DNA of 64,000 nucleotides, from contig NZ_RPDJ01000020.1 of assembly GCF_004023625.1 (NCBI RefSeq), positions 62,001 to 126,000 of the forward strand, in the 5' to 3' direction. The stretch's first letter is position 1. Every line of letters begins with the position of its first letter. This stretch comes from Streptomyces cavernae (GTDB lineage Bacteria > Actinomycetota > Actinomycetes > Streptomycetales > Streptomycetaceae). The notes under the pieces were generated by a model. That model was not told the origin of the DNA. It did no database searches and saw nothing but the letters and a program-made list of their open reading frames with translations. Below are positions 24,205 to 32,552 of the stretch, one piece after another. The translations under genes were made by a program, and so were the position numbers.

Positions 24205-25749
24205 ATGCCGAACGCCCTCCGGCTGCGCGCCGGCATCCTGACCGTCGTCGCCGTGCTGCTGGCCTCTGCGCTGGCCGGCTGCGGCGACGACGCAGGAGGC
24301 GGGGACCTGTCGGAGCAGAAGCTCAGCTGGAAGGACTGCCCCGCGCCCTCGGAGGAGGAGGGCGGCGGGGAACCACCGTCACCGCTGCCGGGCGGTGCCA
24401 AGTGGCAGTGCGCCACCATGAAGACGCCGCTGGACTGGGACGATCCCGACGGGGAGACGATCGGCCTGGCACTGATCCGCGCGCGGGCGAACGGCGCGGA
24501 CGACCAGCGCATCGGTTCGCTCATCTTCAACTTCGGGGGCCCCGGCGGCTCCGGCGTCGCCACCCTGCCCGCGTTCGGCGCCGACTACGCGACCCTGCGC
24601 ACCCGCTACGACCTGGTGAGCTTCGACCCGCGCGGGGTGGGTCGCAGCGCGCCCGTGGAGTGCGAGGACGACGCGCGGCTCGACGCGTACTTCCAGCAGG
24701 ACACGACCCCCGACGACGCCACCGAGCGGAGGAACTACCTGGACACCACGAAGGCCTTCAACGCGGCCTGCGAACGGCGCTCCCGGAAGATGCTCCCGCA
24801 CGTCGGCACCACCGACGCGGCGCGCGACATGGATCTCATGCGCCAGGTGCTCGGCGACGACAAGCTGTACTACTTCGGGATCTCGTACGGCACGGAACTG
24901 GGGGGCGTGTACGCGCACCTGTTCCCGAAGAAGGTGGGACGGGCCGTGTTCGACGCGGTCGTCGACCCGACCCAGAACCCGGAGCAGGGCTCGCTCGGGC
25001 AGGCCAGGGGCTTCCAGCGGGCGCTGGACAACTATGCCGAGGGGTGCGCGTCGCAGGTCGAGACGTGTCCTGTCGGCGACACCGCACAGGACGTCAAGGA
25101 CCGCATAGCCCGATTCCTCGCGGATCTCGACGCGAGGCCCATCCCGGGCATCTTCCCGCGCCGGCTCACCCAGGGCGCCGCCACCACCGGCATCGCCCAG
25201 GCTCTGTACTCCAAGGACTTCTGGCCGTATCTCACCGACGGCCTCGAGCAGGCGTACGCGGGTGACGGCACGACCCTGATGCTGCTGTCCGACTCGCTGA
25301 ACGGACGCAACGAGGACGGCCAGTACAGCAACCTCGTCCCCGCGAATGTCTCCATCAACTGCGCGGACGACAAGCCGCGCTACACCACCGCCGACGTGGA
25401 ACGCAGCCTTCCGCGGTTCCGGGCGGTCTCGCCGCTGTTCGGCGACTTCCTCGCATGGGGCCTGGTGAGCTGCACGGACTGGGCGGTGCCCGGTGCCGCG
25501 AACCACCCCGACGTTAGCGCGCCCGGCGCGGCGCCGATCCTGGTCGTCGGCAACACCGGCGACCCCGCGACGCCGTACGAGGGCGCACGGAAAATGGTGC
25601 GGGCGCTGGGCCCGGGTGTCGGGGTGGAGCTGACGTACCGGGGCCAGGGGCATGGCGCGTACGGCAGCGGGAGCAGGTGCGTGCGCCGGGCCGTGGACGG
25701 CTATCTGCTGGGCGGGCAGATCCCGGCGTCGGGGACCGTCTGCACTTAG
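24205..25749 (+). CDS. Secreted lipoprotein peptidase, S33/SlpD-type tripeptidyl aminopeptidase
   Basis: A 514-residue protein with a lipoprotein signal (hydrophobic helix, lipobox LASALAGC, Cys near residue 26). Alpha/beta-hydrolase features: oxyanion region FNFGGPGGSG, nucleophile GISYGTELGG, catalytic Asp in GDPATPYEGARKM and His in GQGHGAYG, with the TAP-like C-terminal domain. Streptomyces SlpD/SlpE relatives remove tripeptides outside the cell. ATG 24205 is preceded by AGGA at eight bases; an ATG nine bases earlier has no room for a ribosome site. The stop TAG (25747-25749) takes its final G from an inserted MITE-like element. A paralogue lies at 28302. Confidence 0.88.
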   Translation: MPNALRLRAGILTVVAVLLASALAGCGDDAGGGDLSEQKLSWKDCPAPSEEEGGGEPPSPLPGGAKWQCATMKTPLDWDDPDGETIGLALIRARANGADDQRIGSLIFNFGGPGGSGVATLPAFGADYATLRTRYDLVSFDPRGVGRSAPVECEDDARLDAYFQQDTTPDDATERRNYLDTTKAFNAACERRSRKMLPHVGTTDAARDMDLMRQVLGDDKLYYFGISYGTELGGVYAHLFPKKVGRAVFDAVVDPTQNPEQGSLGQARGFQRALDNYAEGCASQVETCPVGDTAQDVKDRIARFLADLDARPIPGIFPRRLTQGAATTGIAQALYSKDFWPYLTDGLEQAYAGDGTTLMLLSDSLNGRNEDGQYSNLVPANVSINCADDKPRYTTADVERSLPRFRAVSPLFGDFLAWGLVSCTDWAVPGAANHPDVSAPGAAPILVVGNTGDPATPYEGARKMVRALGPGVGVELTYRGQGHGAYGSGSRCVRRAVDGYLLGGQIPASGTVCT

Positions 25750-25982
25750 GGGTCCTTGCACTATGAGCGTCCGATCAGGTCGCGTGATCTGGTGCCGTGC
25801 ATCGCAAGGCACCTAAGAGCCCTCGATGGGGGCCCCGCTCGAGCGGAGTCGAGAGTGGGGGAGGAGCCACGTGGGCGTTTCGGCGGTTCGGCGATGGGGG
25901 TGCCCCCTGCTCGAGCGCAGCCGAGAGCTTGGGGGAGCGGTGCCAGACCACGCGACCCGGGCGGGCATAGTGCAAGGACCCC
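25749..25982. mobile_element. MITE-like element 1 (234 bp, TTA-flanked)
   Basis: Perfect 16-bp terminal inverted repeats (GGGGTCCTTGCACTAT at the left; its complement at 25967-25982), extending imperfectly to about 50 bp (GTCGCGTGATCTGGTGCC versus GTCGCGTGGTCTGGCACC). Direct TTA copies flank it (25746-25748 and 25983-25985). The interior has two versions of the motif GCTCGAGCGnAGnCGAGAG, which I recognise as common in Streptomyces intergenic DNA. No transposase gene. It looks like a non-autonomous derivative of an insertion sequence that duplicates a TNA target. Confidence 0.8.
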
Positions 25983-25985
25983 TTA

Positions 25986-26075
25986 GGGCTTGCCGGGAAA
26001 TAACTTGCGTGCTCCAGGTCTTGACACCGCAGCTCAGGAGCGATGCTCGCCGACGAATTATTTATCGGCGAGCCC
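25986..26075. mobile_element. MITE-like element 2 (90 bp) abutting element 1
   Basis: Left end GGGCTTGCCGGGAAATAA and right end (reverse complement) GGGCTCGCCGATAAATAA match at 15 of 18 positions. TTA lies on both sides (25983-25985, shared with element 1, and 26076-26078). The right end folds on itself (GCTCGCCGA/TCGGCGAGC). It has no coding capacity. Confidence 0.7.
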
Positions 26076-26111
26076 TTAGGAGGGCCTGTCTGGGGTTGTG
26101 ACCGCATGAGG

Positions 26112-26609
26112 TCACCGGGTTGGGCGGTGCGGACCTGTCTCGGGGCCGGCGTGACGCTCCAGCAGGGAGCGGACGCTGAAGGGCTGCACCTCGAGCAGGA
26201 CGATGGTGGTGTTGGACCGGACAACCCCAGGTGCTTCCAGCAACAGGTTCGTGATGCGGTGCAGGTCCTCGGTGTCCCGGGCGACAACGCGGGCGAGCAG
26301 GTCGCCGTCGCCGGTGGTGACGAGCAACTCGACGACCTCGGGAATGCGCAGGATCGCCTCCCTGGTGGGCTTCCCCACGCGCTGGCTGATCGACATCGTG
26401 ATGAGGGCCATCAGCGGATAGCCGAGACCCGCGGGTGCCACGCGCCGGCTGTGCTCCCTGAGCTGACCGCTTTCTTCGAGTCGCTTCAGACGTGCCTGCA
26501 CGGTGTTACGGGCCAGACCGAGTCGGTCGGCCAGGGCAACCGTCGTGGCCCGTGGGTCCTCGTCGAGCGCCAGGAGGATCCGGGCATCGAGGGCGTCGAC
26601 GTTTCGCAT
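26112..26609 (-). CDS. Lrp/AsnC-family transcriptional regulator
   Basis: A 165-residue protein with an N-terminal winged helix-turn-helix (LDARILLALDEDPRATTVAL, then LGLARNTVQARLKRLEESG) and a C-terminal RAM (ligand-binding) domain with the usual LLVTTGDGDLLARVVARD. Such regulators sense amino acids and usually control a neighbour. It is divergent from the PLP decarboxylase 102 bases away, which is the likely target. ATG 26609 begins the conserved region; upstream codons in frame are rich in Cys/Arg and not convincing. Confidence 0.9.
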   Translation of the reverse strand: MRNVDALDARILLALDEDPRATTVALADRLGLARNTVQARLKRLEESGQLREHSRRVAPAGLGYPLMALITMSISQRVGKPTREAILRIPEVVELLVTTGDGDLLARVVARDTEDLHRITNLLLEAPGVVRSNTTIVLLEVQPFSVRSLLERHAGPETGPHRPTR

Positions 26610-26710
26610 GATGCTCAGTATGACACAGCACGGGCGCGCCACATTAAGCATTCTGCTCATATATCTTGCTGTATATTGCGCATTCCGATGCACCTTTCTA
26701 CGTTCTCGCC
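26610..26710. promoter_or_regulatory. AT-rich divergent promoter/operator region
   Basis: The region between the Lrp regulator and the decarboxylase is unusually A/T-rich for this window. It holds an imperfect inverted repeat CATATA-8 bases-TATATTG (26658-26678), with TATATT (26672-26677) usable as a -10 for the decarboxylase. It may be the binding site of the divergent Lrp regulator; this is inference from position. Confidence 0.5.
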
Positions 26711-28102
26711 ATGCAAAAAGCGCAATGCGACAACACGTCAGCGAACAAGGCACCCCGCGTCGACCCCCAGGTATGGGCTGACGAGGACGAGATCGTGGAG
26801 GCCGCCATCAACTACGCGTGGCGGCGCATCATGCAGGCCCCCGATCCGGTGGCCGGCGCCCGCCCCGCCGCCGACCTCGCCCTCGCGGCCGGCACGGCCA
26901 TCACCCCTTGGGGAATCGGCGGCGCCGCGGCCCTCAAACTGTTCGACCAAGTCCTGGCACCTGCCACCCGCGCCCAGAACGGGCCGACAAACCTCGCGTA
27001 CATCCCTGCGGCCCCCACCCGCGCTTCACTCGCCTTCGACGCGGTCACCGGCGCGGCGAACATTTTCGGGGGCACCTGGGAGTCGGGAGCCGGTGCCATT
27101 CACGCCGAGAACGAGGCGTTGGCCTGGCTCGGCCAGTTGCTCGGATGGCCCAGCACCGCAGCAGGATGCTTCGTCAGCGGCGGCACCATGGGCAACCTCT
27201 CGGCTCTCATCACGGCCCGCGCCGCTGCCGCCGCATCCCGGCCCCGGCCGAGTGACGGCTGGAAAATCGTGTGCGCCGACAGCGCCCACTCCTCGATCAG
27301 GTCCGCGGCACAGGCGATGGACATCGCGGTCGTCACCGTACCCGTGGACCAGCGGGGGCACCTCACCGGAGCCGCCGTGAACGCGGTCCTGGACTCCACG
27401 ACTGGCGTGTTCGCCGTGGTGGCGACCGCCGGGACCACCAATGCCGGTCTGATCGACGACCTCGATGACATCGCCGAGGCGTGCGAACGCCACCAGGTGT
27501 GGCTGCACGTCGACGGTGCCTACGGCGGAGCGGGCCTGGCCGCGCCCAGCGTGCGGCACCGCTACTCCGGCATCGAACGCGCCGACAGCTTCATCGTCGA
27601 TCCTCACAAATGGCTCTTCGCCCCCTACGACTGCTGCGCACTGCTCTACCGGGATCCCGCAGCGGCACGCGCCGCGCACAGTCAGTCGGCGCGCTATCTC
27701 GACGCCATCGACCGCGAGGTCCACAATCCGGCGGACCTGGCCCTCCATCTCAGCCGCCGTGCCCGCGGCCTGCCGTTCTGGTTCAGCCTGGCCGTCCACG
27801 GAACCGAGCGGTACTCGCGTGCCGTGGAACAAACACTGACCACCAGCCGACTCGTTGCCGACGCCATACGCGCCAGTGACTGGCTACGCCTGATGATCGA
27901 GCCCGAGCTGTCCGTCGTCCTCTTCGAACGTCCTGGCTGGAGCCCGCGGGACTACGCGTCATGGTCCGCCCGTGCCGCCGAAACGGGCGCCATGCTGTGC
28001 GTGCCGACCCAGTGGAACGGCGCAACGGTTCTGCGCTTGGCCTTCGTCAACCCGGACACCCGGGCCGACGACGTCATCGACACGCTTCGCACGCTCCGCT
28101 AG
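26711..28102 (+). CDS. PLP-dependent group II amino acid decarboxylase
   Basis: A 463-residue fold-type I PLP enzyme of the aromatic-amino-acid/glutamate/diaminobutyrate decarboxylase group. Key features: SGGTMGNLSAL (phosphate site), VVATAGTTNAGLIDDL, HVDGAYGGAGL (Asp to the pyridine nitrogen) and the Schiff-base lysine in VDPHKWLF. The substrate cannot be fixed from sequence; an aromatic amino acid is plausible. The ATG at 26711 has no evident ribosome site, so a leaderless or atypical start is possible. The gene and its divergent Lrp regulator form a cassette lying between two paralogous S33 peptidase genes. Confidence 0.88.
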   Translation: MQKAQCDNTSANKAPRVDPQVWADEDEIVEAAINYAWRRIMQAPDPVAGARPAADLALAAGTAITPWGIGGAAALKLFDQVLAPATRAQNGPTNLAYIPAAPTRASLAFDAVTGAANIFGGTWESGAGAIHAENEALAWLGQLLGWPSTAAGCFVSGGTMGNLSALITARAAAAASRPRPSDGWKIVCADSAHSSIRSAAQAMDIAVVTVPVDQRGHLTGAAVNAVLDSTTGVFAVVATAGTTNAGLIDDLDDIAEACERHQVWLHVDGAYGGAGLAAPSVRHRYSGIERADSFIVDPHKWLFAPYDCCALLYRDPAAARAAHSQSARYLDAIDREVHNPADLALHLSRRARGLPFWFSLAVHGTERYSRAVEQTLTTSRLVADAIRASDWLRLMIEPELSVVLFERPGWSPRDYASWSARAAETGAMLCVPTQWNGATVLRLAFVNPDTRADDVIDTLRTLR

Positions 28103-28130
28103 TGCGTGACCGAGGTGGGAAGGCTGCGGC

Positions 28131-28162
28131 GAGGGGGCGTCCGCCCCAGCGGATGCCCCCTC
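28131..28162 (+). terminator. Terminator downstream of the decarboxylase
   Basis: GAGGGGGCGTCCGC, loop CCCA, GCGGATGCCCCCTC: a 14-bp stem with one mismatch. No T-run follows, which is common in Streptomyces. Confidence 0.75.
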
Positions 28163-28301
28163 ACGCTGCGGATGCGGGCCGAGGAAACTCGCAGGCCACA
28201 GCGTTTTCCACAGGCTGCCGCGGTCGTTTTGGCCGATCCGCCTACTATGGCCTGACTGTCATCCGCGGCACCTCGCGGAGGACTTGCAAGGGGGAGTGCT
28301 C

Positions 28302-29837
28302 ATGGTGCGTCTCGTTCGGTGGACGGCTCTGGCCGCCGCCGCGTTGCTGGTGGCCGGCTGCAGCGGCGGCTCGTCGGGCGGCGGCGGGGAAGAGGGGAAG
28401 GGCAGGAACGACCGGTCGTCCGTCGGTACGCCGGGGCTGCCCGATTCCTTCACCTCTCAGAAGCTGGACTGGGGCGGCTGCAAGGCCGCCGAGGACGGAT
28501 CCGCTCCGGGTGGGGACTGGCAGTGCGCCACGCTCAAGGTGCCACTGGACTACGCGAAGCCCTCGGGCGAGACGATCGATCTCGCACTGATCCGCAGCAA
28601 GGCCACGGGAGGCTCCCGTATCGGCTCGCTGCTGTTCAACTTCGGCGGCCCGGGTGGCTCCGGTGTCTCGATGATGCCGTCGTACGCCTCCATCGCCGGC
28701 GAACTGCACAAGCGCTATGACCTGGTGAGCTTCGACCCGCGCGGGGTCGCGGCCAGCGAGGGGGTGCGCTGCCGCAGCGACAAGGAGATCCAGGCCGCCG
28801 AATCGGTGGACGTCACACCGGACACCCCGGCCGAGGAGAGCGCGTACCTCAAGGACGCGGCCGACTTCGGCAAGGGCTGCGAACGCGCCGCGGGCAAGCT
28901 GCTGGGGCATGTCTCGACGGTCGAGGCGGCACGCGACATGGACCTGCTGCGCGCTGTGCTGGGCGACCGGAAGATGCATTACTTCGGCATCTCCTACGGC
29001 ACCGAACTCGGCGGTGTCTACGCCCATCTGTTCCCGAAGAACGTGGGGCGGCTGGTCCTCGACGCGGTGGTCGACCCGACCGCCGACACGATCGGGCACG
29101 CCAAGAACCAGGCGCTGGGCTTCCAGCGGGCTCTGAACAACTACCTCGAGTCCACGGGCCAGGATCCCGAGCAGGGCTCGCGGAAGATCGCGGACCTGCT
29201 GAAGAAGATCGACGCCGATCCACTGCCGACGACGAGCGGCCGCGAGCTCAGCCAGACGCTGGCCGTCACCGGGATCATCCTGCCGCTTTACAGCGAGCAG
29301 AGCTGGCCGACCCTGACCAGCGCACTGCGGGCCGCCGTGAACGGCGACGGCAGCGAACTGCTCCAGCTCGCCGACGGCTACAACGACCGGGACGCCTCGG
29401 GCCGCTACGGCACGGCGACGCACTCGCAGCGGGCCATATCGTGCCTGGACGACAAGGAGCGGCCGACGCCCGAGGAAACGAAGAAGCTGCTGCCGCAGTT
29501 CGAGGAGATCTCACCCGTCTTCGGGCCCTTCCTGGGCTGGGACACGGCGGGCTGGTGCCACCAGTGGCCGGTGGCCGGACAGTTCGAGAACCCGGATGTG
29601 AGCGCGCCCGGTGCGGACCCGGTACTGGTGGTGGGCAATACGGGCGACCCGGCGACACCGTACGAGGGCGCGCGGAAGATGGCCGACGAACTGGGCAAGG
29701 GCGTCGGGGTGCACCTGACCTGGAAGGGCCAGGGCCACGGGGCGTACGGCAGCGGCAGCACCTGTGTCGACTCGGCCGTGAACCGCTATCTGCTGGAGGG
29801 GACCGCGCCGAAGGACGACACGGTCTGCTCCTCGTAG
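28302..29837 (+). CDS. Secreted lipoprotein peptidase, S33/SlpD-type (paralogue of 24205 gene)
   Basis: A 511-residue lipoprotein (signal ending LLVAGCSGG, Cys near residue 20) with the same catalytic layout as its neighbour: FNFGGPGGSG, nucleophile GISYGTELGG, GDPATPYEGARKM and GQGHGAYG. The start at 28302 follows GGGGGAG at six bases. The two proteins are clearly tandem paralogues (long identical blocks such as YDLVSFDPRGV and YGTELGGVYAHLFPK), now separated by the Lrp-decarboxylase cassette. Probably an extracellular tri- or tetrapeptidyl aminopeptidase used in peptide scavenging. Confidence 0.88.
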   Translation: MVRLVRWTALAAAALLVAGCSGGSSGGGGEEGKGRNDRSSVGTPGLPDSFTSQKLDWGGCKAAEDGSAPGGDWQCATLKVPLDYAKPSGETIDLALIRSKATGGSRIGSLLFNFGGPGGSGVSMMPSYASIAGELHKRYDLVSFDPRGVAASEGVRCRSDKEIQAAESVDVTPDTPAEESAYLKDAADFGKGCERAAGKLLGHVSTVEAARDMDLLRAVLGDRKMHYFGISYGTELGGVYAHLFPKNVGRLVLDAVVDPTADTIGHAKNQALGFQRALNNYLESTGQDPEQGSRKIADLLKKIDADPLPTTSGRELSQTLAVTGIILPLYSEQSWPTLTSALRAAVNGDGSELLQLADGYNDRDASGRYGTATHSQRAISCLDDKERPTPEETKKLLPQFEEISPVFGPFLGWDTAGWCHQWPVAGQFENPDVSAPGADPVLVVGNTGDPATPYEGARKMADELGKGVGVHLTWKGQGHGAYGSGSTCVDSAVNRYLLEGTAPKDDTVCSS

Positions 29838-29851
29838 CCGAACCCACGGAA

Positions 29852-29882
29852 AGGGGCCCGGCACCTGGGGTGCCGGGCCCTT
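29852..29882. terminator. Terminator after the second S33 peptidase
   Basis: GGGCCCGGCACC, loop TGG, GGTGCCGGGCCC: a perfect 12-bp stem, preceded by AA and followed by TT. Confidence 0.88.
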
Positions 29883-29899
29883 CCGAAGACGAAGGCCTA

Positions 29900-30027
29900 G
29901 TGTCCTGCGCCAGAAATCCGTCGGTAGATCTGTCTCGTCTCGACGGTCGGATCCCCGGCCGCCGATCAGGCGCGGTGACCGTCGGCGGCTCAGCCGGAAC
30001 TGCCTAGGAACTTCCGGCGCAGGACAC
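29900..30027. mobile_element. MITE-like element 3 (128 bp, TA-flanked)
   Basis: Terminal inverted repeats start GTGTCCTGCGCC at both ends (identical for 12 bases, then A/G followed by GAA). TA dinucleotides flank it (29898-29899 and 30028-30029), as expected for IS630/Tc1-mariner-type insertion. There is no coding sequence. The right end abuts moeZ, and its terminal base is the third base of the moeZ stop codon. Confidence 0.75.
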
Positions 30028-31205
30028 TAGTAGACCGGCTTATGGGGCTCGATCTGGTTGACCCAGCCGATCACGCCGCCGCCCACGTGCACGGCGTCGG
30101 CGAAGCCCGCCGACTTCAGAACGGCGAGGACTTCCGCACTGCGGACACCCGTCTTGCAGTGCAAGACGATCTTCTTGTCCTGCGGGAGGCTCTCCAGGGC
30201 GGTGCCCATGAGGAACTCGTTCTTCGGGATCAGCCGGGCGCCCGGGATGGAGACGATCTCGTACTCGTTCGGCTCACGGACGTCGATGATGTCGATCTTC
30301 TCGTCGGCGTCGATCCACTCCTTGAGCTGCTTGGGAGTGATCGTGGAGTCCGCGGCGGCCGCCTGGGCCTCCTCGGAGACGACGCCGCAGAAGGCCTCGT
30401 AGTCGATGAGCTCGGTGACGGTCGGGTTGTCGCCGCAGACCGCGCAGTTCGGGTCCTTGCGGACCTTGACCTGGCGGTACTGCATCTCCAGGGCGTCGTA
30501 GATCATCAGTCGGCCGACCAGCGGCTCGCCGGTGCCGGTGAGGACCTTGATCGCCTCGGTGACCTGGATGGAGCCGATGGACGCGCACAGCACGCCCAGG
30601 ACGCCGCCCTCGGCGCAGGACGGGACCATGCCCGGCGGCGGGGGCTCCGGGTAGAGGCAGCGGTAGCAGGGGCCGTGCTCGGACCAGAAGACGGAGGCCT
30701 GGCCGTCGAAGCGGTAGATCGAGCCCCAGACGTACGGCTTGTTCAGCAGCACGCACGCGTCGTTGACCAGGTAGCGGGTCGCGAAGTTGTCCGTGCCGTC
30801 GACGATCAGGTCGTACTGGCTGAAGATGTCCATCACGTTGTCGGCCTCGAGCCGCTCCTCGTGAAGGATCACGTTCACGTACGGGTTGATGCCCTTGACC
30901 GAGTCACGGGCGGACTCGGCCTTGGAGCGGCCGATGTCGGACTGGCTGTGGATGATCTGGCGCTGCAGGTTCGACTCGTCGACCTCGTCGAACTCCACGA
31001 TGCCGAGCGTGCCGACGCCCGCCGCGGCCAGGTACATCAGCGCGGGCGAGCCCAGGCCGCCGGCGCCCACACAGAGCACCTTGGCGTTCTTCAGCCGCTT
31101 CTGCCCGTCCATCCCGACATCGGGGATGATCAGGTGGCGGGAGTACCTGCGGACCTCGTCTACGGTGAGCTCGGCAGCCGGCTCGACCAGGGGTGGCAGC
31201 GACAC
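30027..31205 (-). CDS. moeZ: Adenylyltransferase/sulfurtransferase MoeZ (MoeB-like plus rhodanese)
   Basis: A 392-residue two-domain protein. The N-terminal E1/MoeB domain has the nucleotide loop VGAGGLGSPA, the catalytic DGTDNFATRYLVND, and two zinc CxxC pairs (CYRC, CAVC). The C-terminal rhodanese domain has the active-site loop VLHCKTGVRS. MoeZ adenylates and thiocarboxylates the C-termini of sulphur-carrier proteins for molybdopterin, thiamine, cysteine or thiotemplated metabolites. GTG 31205 follows ACGGAG. The stop TAG is built from a TA next to MITE-like element 3 plus that element's first base. Confidence 0.95.
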   Translation of the reverse strand: MSLPPLVEPAAELTVDEVRRYSRHLIIPDVGMDGQKRLKNAKVLCVGAGGLGSPALMYLAAAGVGTLGIVEFDEVDESNLQRQIIHSQSDIGRSKAESARDSVKGINPYVNVILHEERLEADNVMDIFSQYDLIVDGTDNFATRYLVNDACVLLNKPYVWGSIYRFDGQASVFWSEHGPCYRCLYPEPPPPGMVPSCAEGGVLGVLCASIGSIQVTEAIKVLTGTGEPLVGRLMIYDALEMQYRQVKVRKDPNCAVCGDNPTVTELIDYEAFCGVVSEEAQAAAADSTITPKQLKEWIDADEKIDIIDVREPNEYEIVSIPGARLIPKNEFLMGTALESLPQDKKIVLHCKTGVRSAEVLAVLKSAGFADAVHVGGGVIGWVNQIEPHKPVY

Positions 31206-31380
31206 GGGGACTCCGTTGGTCGGTCAATCACTACGGTTGTTCTCTCCGTAACACTGCCACGCCCTTCTTCATTCCGAGACACCCGTTCCGACCAGCGAGA
31301 CGGTTTCGTCCCAGTGGCCGGGAAGGTCTGTCAGGGCCGGGTGCGTCTCCGGCGGTCCTCGTGACGGGCCTGGTGACCGT

Positions 31381-32340
31381 TCAGATCCGGCATGCGGCCT
31401 CCATCCAGATATCGGCGAGGGACTCCTCGAGACTGATCCTCGGCCGCCAGCCGAGCCGGTCCCGGGCGGTGCGCACATCGGCCTGCTGCCAGCTGCCGCA
31501 GCCGTCCGGATACGGGAAAGCGAGGTGCGTCGCCTGGTCGGATTCGCCGCGAGGGTGGCCGATGGCGGGTCGGCCGGGGCCGGGCGGAGTGTCGAGTTCG
31601 TGCAGGGCGCCGCCGTAGCCGGCCACCCTGGCGAGGACGGCGGCGGCGTCCCGCAGGCGCACGGCCCGCCCGGAGCCGATGTTGATGACGCCCTGGGCGG
31701 CGGAGAGCGAGGCGGCGTGGACGGCGCGGGCGACGTCCCGTACGTCGATGAAGTCGCGTTGGACGCCGAGGCCGGCGAGTTTGAGGTCGCCGTCGCCGGA
31801 CTGCATGGCGCGGCGCATGGCCTCGGCGAGCCGGCCGAGCGGGGAGCCGGCCGGGGTGCCGGGGCCGGCGGGTGAGAAGACCCGCAGGACGACGGCGTCC
31901 AGTCCGGAGCTGAGGACCAGTTCGGTGGCGGCGAGTTTGCTGACGCCGTAGGGGCCACCGGGGCGGGGTACCGCGTCCTCGGCCGTGGATGAGCCGGGCT
32001 GGCTGGGGCCGTACTCGGCGCCGCAGCCGATCTGCACGAGCCGGGCACCGCAGCCGCTGCGTCGGAGTCCTTCGCAGACGGTGGCGACGGCGACGGTGTT
32101 GTGCCGGGCGAGTTCGCGGGCGCCGCCTCGGGTGGCACCCGCGCAGTTGACGACGACGCCCGGGTGGACCGCGTCGAGGAAGCGGGTGAGTGCGCCGGGG
32201 CTGCCGGTGGCCAGGTCGAAGCGCACGTCCGCGTCGTCGCCCCGGCCGAGCGCGGTGAGCTGGACGGCGGGGTCGGCGAGCAGACGGTCCGCGACGAAAC
32301 GGCCCAGGTATCCGTTGGCACCGATCAGCAGAACCCTCAT
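31381..32340 (-). CDS. NAD-dependent epimerase/dehydratase
   Basis: A 319-residue extended short-chain dehydrogenase. The NAD-binding motif is GANGYLGRFV at the N-terminus; the catalytic YxxxK appears as YGVSK (around residue 147), with a preceding serine/cysteine region (IGCGAEYG). Such enzymes modify nucleotide sugars. It is the last gene of the leftward operon with the glycosyltransferase and membrane protein, so it probably supplies or alters the sugar used there. The substrate is unknown. ATG 32340. Confidence 0.85.
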   Translation of the reverse strand: MRVLLIGANGYLGRFVADRLLADPAVQLTALGRGDDADVRFDLATGSPGALTRFLDAVHPGVVVNCAGATRGGARELARHNTVAVATVCEGLRRSGCGARLVQIGCGAEYGPSQPGSSTAEDAVPRPGGPYGVSKLAATELVLSSGLDAVVLRVFSPAGPGTPAGSPLGRLAEAMRRAMQSGDGDLKLAGLGVQRDFIDVRDVARAVHAASLSAAQGVINIGSGRAVRLRDAAAVLARVAGYGGALHELDTPPGPGRPAIGHPRGESDQATHLAFPYPDGCGSWQQADVRTARDRLGWRPRISLEESLADIWMEAACRI

Positions 32341-32552
32341 CGGGCGGCTCCCGGGGCGGATTCTCCGACACGAGGGGTGATCATCTGGTGTTCTCCTTCG
32401 GGGTGTTGCTGTGGGGCGTGGGGGGTGGCCCGCGGTATCGGCCTCGCGGGAGCGTTTTCTGTGGCGGGGTGGCGGTGCGAGTGCTCACGGCGGCGCACCG
32501 GCGCGTGGCTGCGCCGTGCGTGCGGGACTGCGGCCTGCGGCTCAGGACCGGG

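Noticed and set aside
26047..26073. Rho-independent terminator for the Lrp gene
   Set aside because: The stem coincides with the right inverted end of MITE-like element 2 and has no T-run on the relevant strand. It may still stop transcription, but the mobile-element reading explains it better.
21185..30029. Biosynthetic gene cluster around the decarboxylase and peptidases
   Set aside because: No scaffold enzymes, carrier proteins, precursor peptides or tailoring genes are present; the decarboxylase stands alone with its regulator.
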